Below are positions 59,500 through 64,000 of a stretch of DNA of 64,000 bases, piece by piece. Position numbers and translations under genes: made by a program. The stretch comes from Lucifuga dentata (Eukaryota; Chordata; Actinopteri; Ophidiiformes; Bythitidae): the NCBI GenBank assembly GCA_014773175.1, contig VXCM01000402.1, positions 342,281 to 406,280 of the forward strand, written 5' to 3'. Below the pieces are notes generated by a model. That model was not told where the DNA came from, ran no database searches, and was given only the letters and a program-made list of their open reading frames with translations. Every line of letters starts with the position of its first letter. Position 1 is the stretch's first letter.

Positions 59500-59675
59500 G
59501 CTTTTAGCAGGATCACGTCACAGCAAGAAAGTCCTGGGTTTGTATCCCAATCAGGGCTTTTCTGTGTCTGTGCAGATTTCCTCCCACATCAGATTTGGTG
59601 AAATGAATGCTGGGGTAGGTTCCCGTCCCTGCAACCCTGCACAGGATAAACAGGTATAGAAAATGGATGAATGAT
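59500..59675 (+). repeat. Widespread teleost interspersed repeat, deleted copy
   Basis: TCACAGCAAGAAAGTCCTGG, then GGTTTGTATCCC, GTTCCCGTCCCTGCAACCCT, CAGGATAAACAGGTATAGAA and AAATGGATGAATGATG match the order of a repeat familiar from many fish genomes (consensus recalled, not searched). The middle part is deleted. Class not assigned. Confidence 0.6.
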
Positions 59676-60319
59676 GAACCCCGACGTCAAAAGTCTAATC
59701 TGTTCATTGGAGCATATAGCCTTCTGTCAGATCCCCACAGACACAGAGACTAATTGTTTTTGGAAATGTAGCCACTGTGCAACACCTTTGTCAGCGTCAC
59801 TTTGCTGTTTTCCTTCACCGTGTTTGATATGTTGCTGGGCTGGAAGTTCTGCATTCTGATGGTGTAAAACGAGCAGGATTGAAGCACCGCCATCGAAGAG
59901 GAGGTAATACTGACTGACACAGAGGAAGGCTACAGATGAATAAAGAAAGGAAAAGAATGAGTGAATAGTCTTGTTGAACACAGAAGTAGAGTGTGTAGGG
60001 GTTTAAAGAGTCAGACAGAGAGAGAGAGAGAGACAGATGAGGGTTCAGACTGAGCTGACAGGTGTAATTGGAATCTAAATAGCAGGGAGTGATGCTGAGT
60101 GACAGCGGCTTAAACCTTCCTGGTGACGCCCCTCCCTCCTCCCTCCTCCCCTCCCAAGACACACAGCACTCTCATTTTATCCCACTGAAAATAGGAAGAA
60201 AGCGAGAAACATTAAAATCCACCTCCAGGCTTTGACCCTTGTACCTCCCGGTCTCAATATGTGACCTGAAATTTGCATCTCAACATCCATCTGTGATTTT
60301 TTTTTTTTTTTTTTTTTTT
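59676..60319. other. Non-coding; (GA)n and T run
   Basis: (GA)n at 60019-60034, C/T-rich patch at 60128-60155, T run at 60299-60319. No gene supported. Confidence 0.6.
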
Positions 60320-60362
60320 GTGCTTCGGCAGCACATATCCACAGAGATCAAGCGTGCTCTTA
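60320..60362 (+). pseudogene. U6 snRNA-like 5' fragment
   Basis: GTGCTTCGGCAGCACATAT corresponds to the conserved 5' stem-loop of U6 with four bases missing. ACAGAGA, the invariant U6 splicing box, follows after a deletion of the intervening segment. The 3' half is absent and a 21-base T run lies immediately upstream. It cannot be a functional U6 gene; a degenerate or chimeric retrocopy is likely. Confidence 0.5.
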
Positions 60363-60644
60363 AAGCAAAAATAGCTTCCTAAAAGTACCCAGCTGAAGTT
60401 GCGTCACAGTTTCATGAAAGTTTCTCAGATTATGAAAAAAAAACAAAACTCAGTAACCTGCATGTCCTATTTTCTCCAGCTGAACACCAGGTCAGCAGGT
60501 TCTGATGAAAAGTTTGAAAGTAGACCTGTAAAGTTTACTTCCTGTTACATGAACTTGGTCACCATAATATGGGTGCAGGAAAAGTGGCTATATTTCTATT
60601 ACGTACCCTCCAGTGTTCTATTAGTGGGATAATGGAGGGAAACT

Positions 60645-60658
60645 ATTGCCATGGCAAC
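60645..60658. promoter_or_regulatory. RFX X-box-like palindrome
   Basis: ATTGCCATGGCAAC matches the RFX-factor X-box consensus (GTTRCC-N-GGYAAC) except for the first base. The identical 14-mer occurs at 62662-62675. Confidence 0.5.
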
Positions 60659-61619
60659 AATGGAAACAGACAGACACAGCATTGCACTAATAGGCAAAAA
60701 GCTGACAAGGAGATGCTAACGCTGGTAATGGCTAGATGCAAAAGGAACAGGCGGTTTGAAAATGGCAAAGCCTCCACCCCCTGTTTTCCTCACATCTTCA
60801 TCACTCTCATTCTCTGTGAGCGAAGGCCCTCTTCTCTGGTAAACAAGGATGTTATGAAAGCTTTTTTAAGAGTCTGTAAGAGCCGGAATATCAGCTGAGG
60901 ATGTATGCTAATGTGTAAAGATGGCTATTGCCCACTGCACAGGAAACAGCTCCTATATTAGCAGACTTTAATGTCCATTAGCACCTCGACAGCATAAAAT
61001 CTTCCATCATTTAGGAGAGTGGATGTTGCTTAGTTGCTGTTTCTTGATAATTATTTGGGTTTTTAGCAAAAACTAGTGCAGTGCCTGTTGAAAACATGCC
61101 TGTTTGGACCGGGCCGGACTTAATGGTGTTCGCCACAGCCTGCCATCAGTGCCCATGGAACAGAGCATACAGTATGTTGCCACGCCCAGAGCATATCCTG
61201 CTTCTACTTTTTACCAGCACAGCTCAATTTGAGAACTGCTTATCCAAACAACTTCACATATCCTGCATATCCTTGGGTCCTGAACATTACACCTGCCAAA
61301 TTTCAACTTCATACAGTTCTGGGTTCTAGAGTTGTTGATGCCACAGAGATTTCTGTCTTTATAGTTAGATAAAAATACACTGATTAAAACAATTACTGAT
61401 ATTTATTTATTGAACAACTTCCACTGTATAACAAACCTGACTTATTGTATGACCCTTGTCTCCTGCACTCAGCTTACAAAATGTCAAGAAAAGAAGCATG
61501 TTACCTTTAATTGATGTGCAAACTTTGAAGTAAAGATTCTGGTATGTGGCACATGCAAATGGCATGCATCTGAAATTACCAGGGACATATTTATACAGAT
61601 TTTCATGTCCTTATTATCA
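60659..61619. other. Non-coding
   Basis: The frame 60569-60898 spans the X-box and has no domain. The rest is unique sequence without signals. Confidence 0.5.
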
Positions 61620-61790
61620 TTTGGGGTCTGTTTTTTGAAAACTTTGCAATGCTTTAATTTGCAAAAAACACAGAGATCCACTTCTGCTCTCCCTTGCTGC
61701 AGCACAGTTGTGCATATTGAGTGAAAACAGCCCTTATTGGACTGTCTCTTTAAGGACCTTCCTGAAAAGCCTGCTCTGTGTGTATTGTGT
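61620..61790 (-). mobile_element. Rep-B fragment
   Basis: Reverse copy: GCAATGCTTTAATTTGCAAA, CTGCTCTCCCTTGCTGCAGC, GTGCATATTGAGTGAAAACA and CCTGAAAAGCCTGCTCTGTG. It matches the right half of the longest Rep-B copy. Confidence 0.7.
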
Positions 61791-62090
61791 CACGTCTGAA
61801 ATGACTGCAAAAACACAGATGCCGGCCACATTTCTCATCAGCCTCATATTTGGTGGGTGTGTCTTACCAGATGTGTATGCAGATAAATTCTTAAATTCAT
61901 ATCATACATGTTCATTTCAACATGTTCCAGAAGTAAAAAAAACAATTAAAACAAAGCTTTCAGTGCAGTTCATGCTGGATGCATTTATTCTGGCATGAAC
62001 CTTGAGTTTTGCATTGTTGATAATGTTCCACATAAACTCTCTATTATATTACAGTGAGAGAAATTACCTAAAAGCATTATATTTCCCCAT

Positions 62091-62125
62091 TTAAAGGACC
62101 ATACCGGTGATTTTGCATGTTTAAG
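62091..62125 (+). mobile_element. Rep-A terminal fragment
   Basis: TTAA then AGGACCATACCGGTGATTTT and GCATGTTTAAG; only the first 30 or so bases of Rep-A remain. Confidence 0.6.
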
Positions 62126-62259
62126 TAAATGAAGAAATGAATTGCTGTAGAAACACACATTGATTTCTGCATGGACATCTAAAGTCCACAATGCGTTGAC
62201 GCCACAAGATACATTTCACACACAAATGACTCACCTTTGCCTTGTATGCTGACATTATT

Positions 62260-62720
62260 GCCATTCACCATTCTCACAAATAATGTATGTAAGAATGAAA
62301 GCAATGAGTTGACAGGATGATCAAATATTATTCTGCAGAGGTAATTACACATGCCCTTTTTCCTTTGAAACACGAGAATGACATTTACATTAATCATGGG
62401 AACAGTACATATAGTATTCTTCCTTAAATTTGGCTCCATCTTCAATTTAACTGTAATTCATTATGCTTGGGAACGACACCATTCCTCACTTGGCATTCTG
62501 TTCTGAGTTATGTTGTCCAAACCGCATCACCTCTGACATTTTCTGCAAGCTGCTTTCTTTTTTACTCCTTCCAAAGAAAAGTGAAGTCTCTCATTTTCTT
62601 GGAACAGTCTTCATACAGTAATAACCATTATTAACATGCCATTGTTGGTTATTTGGGTGCAATTGCCATGGCAACTGATTCACCTAAGCTGGTTGGAGTA
62701 GGCAGCTCTCCAGACCCATA
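62260..62720. promoter_or_regulatory. Candidate conserved enhancer-like block with X-box
   Basis: Repeat-free run with AT-core words (GAGGTAATTACACATG, TTTACATTAATCATGG, CTGTAATTCATTATGC) and the X-box ATTGCCATGGCAAC at 62662-62675. The minus-strand frame at 62179-62445 has no domain. A regulatory role is inferred from composition only. Confidence 0.35.
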
Positions 62721-62753
62721 AGCCTCGGCACATTAATTTACGTGAAAGAGAGG

Positions 62754-62769
62754 GAGAAAGAAAGAGAAG

Positions 62770-62820
<51 letters not shown>

Positions 62821-62837
62821 NGAGAAAGAAAGAGAAG

Positions 62838-62869
<32 letters not shown>
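62754..62869. repeat. (GA)n array split by N at 62821
   Basis: GAGAAAGAAAGAGAAGGAGG and the following GA array occur on both sides of the N, so the array is duplicated by the gap and its real length is uncertain. A further (GA)n lies at 62951-62977. Confidence 0.9.
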
Positions 62870-62873
<4 letters not shown>

Positions 62874-62878
62874 TGTTT

Positions 62879-62945
62879 CTATTAGTGGCTAGTTAGATTA
62901 GAACTTGAGAAAGGCAGGGAGAGAGACGGCAAGATGAAAGGAGAC

Positions 62946-62981
<36 letters not shown>

Positions 62982-64000
62982 CAAAAGAATAGTCCTTCAT
63001 GGTTGATTCACTGGGATTAAAATAAAGACGTTTGCTGCAGGGTGGCCACATTTTGCTGCACAAACTACAGCCCATAACATAAAAATCATCAGCGTACCAT
63101 GTCTGAATATATCGAATCATATACAATAAGGATTCATGGACTGCATGAGATATCAAACATGCTGCTAAAATCCAACAAATTATCATTTTAATAACAAATA
63201 ATAACTTAGAATTAATTTTTGTCATGTAACTGGCATCCAGGGTGCAAACTTTTACCTTTTATTTGCAGATTATTAAGGGTAACTGTTTTCAGTTCTTGCC
63301 AAATTTTTTGAAAGAAAAAATTTGAAAGAAAAAATTTTCGCTTTATAAATGAGCTTATTTAGCTTATTTAGCATGATGCTATGTAGTTAAGGTGCATTAT
63401 TATGAAATACCCCTCTAGCCCCATTATTTCTCAGTTTTTACTTTTTTTTAATTTATTCTTTTTTTTTTATCAAGAATATTTGATTAAAACAGATTTCCTG
63501 ACATATTTTGTTTTCTGACTCACCCAAAAGTTTGCTGTTTTTTTTTTTGTTTGTTTGTTTGTTTTGTCTTCAAGACATATTTCACCTTAGCGTACACAAA
63601 ACAAGGTCAGTTAACAGTAAATGCAGCTTACCGACAGCCTTCACGGATACAAATTGAAAACTACTTTTTCAAAAAAAAAAAAANAAAAAAAAAAAAACAC
63701 ACACACACACACACACATACACACACCAGACAACAACCAGACTGTTACTTATTCAAAGTTTCTGAAAGTAAAGAAGCAATAAATGTTAAAGTGTTTGCAC
63801 TGCAGCTGCTATTTTTATAATCTGATCTCCACAGATTTTTCCCGTGACTCAGATTTCAAACTCGAGCCCACTGTTTTGTTTCATTTTTTTTCATATTCAA
63901 AATGAAATAGTAATTGAAAAATAAAATTTAAAAATAATTAAGCTTATACATGGTTCAACAAATTAGATTATTAATAGAAGTTACTGTGATAGAGAGTAGT
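62879..64000. other. Non-coding tail of the window
   Basis: (GA)n at 62951-62977, a short TTTGAAAGAAAAAA tandem near 63308-63335, GTTT repeats near 63548-63564, A run with N at 63684 and CA array at 63697-63726. No gene supported. Confidence 0.6.

Noticed and set aside
60569..60898. 109-aa plus frame over the X-box
   Set aside because: No domain or splice context; cysteine- and arginine-scattered composition looks random.
1..64000. Endogenous viral sequence
   Set aside because: No protease, integrase, envelope or capsid-like frame and no long terminal repeats were recognised; the only reverse-transcriptase trace is the L1 C-terminus.

Overview
This window looks like intronic or intergenic DNA of a ray-finned (teleost) fish. 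It is AT-rich, has long dinucleotide arrays and no dense coding, and about a third of it is recognisable transposon debris: Tc1-like, Tigger/pogo-like, PIF/Harbinger-like and hAT-like elements, several short terminal-inverted-repeat (TIR) families, L1-type and (TTA)n-tailed LINE ends, a tRNA relic and a U6 relic. The teleost assignment is an inference from the transposon mix. No complete protein gene, rRNA, CRISPR array or virus was found.

Two short stretches could belong to host genes. At 16037-16106 (+) an open frame encodes a signal-peptide-like segment and ends at a canonical GTGAGT donor in phase 1, as expected for the first coding exon of a secreted or membrane protein. At 35526-35708 (+) a 60-codon frame with a good start context encodes a hydrophobic small protein or a terminal exon fragment. 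Neither could be named. Several repeat-free blocks (about 4730-5000, 36360-36620, 39586-39985, 46110-46460, 54800-55450 and 62260-62720) read like conserved non-coding sequence. Two of the flanking regions carry the same 14-bp RFX/X-box palindrome.

Layout. 0-2 kb: nested TIR elements. 3.7-4.5 kb: first copy of a dispersed repeat (Rep-D). 7.2-7.9 kb: Rep-B and a Tigger-like element. 11.9-14.6 kb: Rep-B, Rep-F and a rearranged Tc1 relic. 16 kb: candidate exon. 17.4-18.1 and 21.3-22.0 kb: two further TIR elements. 24.4-25.1 kb: complete Rep-A. 27.5-28.5 kb: second Tigger-like copy and Rep-B. 32-35.2 kb: Rep-D and Rep-A fragments. 35.5 kb: candidate small ORF. 37.5-39.1 kb: Harbinger-like element, then Rep-B split by a LINE tail. 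45.4-45.9 kb: inverted second Harbinger-like copy. 46.9 kb: hAT-like element. 49.4-57.0 kb: dense cluster of Rep-A, palindromic and Rep-E elements plus an L1 3' end. 58.6-60.4 kb: Rep-F, tRNA relic, a teleost interspersed repeat and the U6 relic. 60.6-64 kb: X-boxes, Rep-B and Rep-A fragments, and GA arrays.

The window also carries a technical signature. Twenty-two single-N gaps are present, and at least seven are flanked by exact direct copies of 61-66 bp. These look like unmerged contig overlaps and should not be read as biological tandem duplications.

No previously undescribed functional system is evident. The most interesting items are the TTAA-flanked Rep-A and Rep-B families, the nested insertions that give a relative order of events, the head-to-head Tc1 relic, a small A-rich insertion with a 14-bp target duplication, the paired X-boxes and the two candidate exons.
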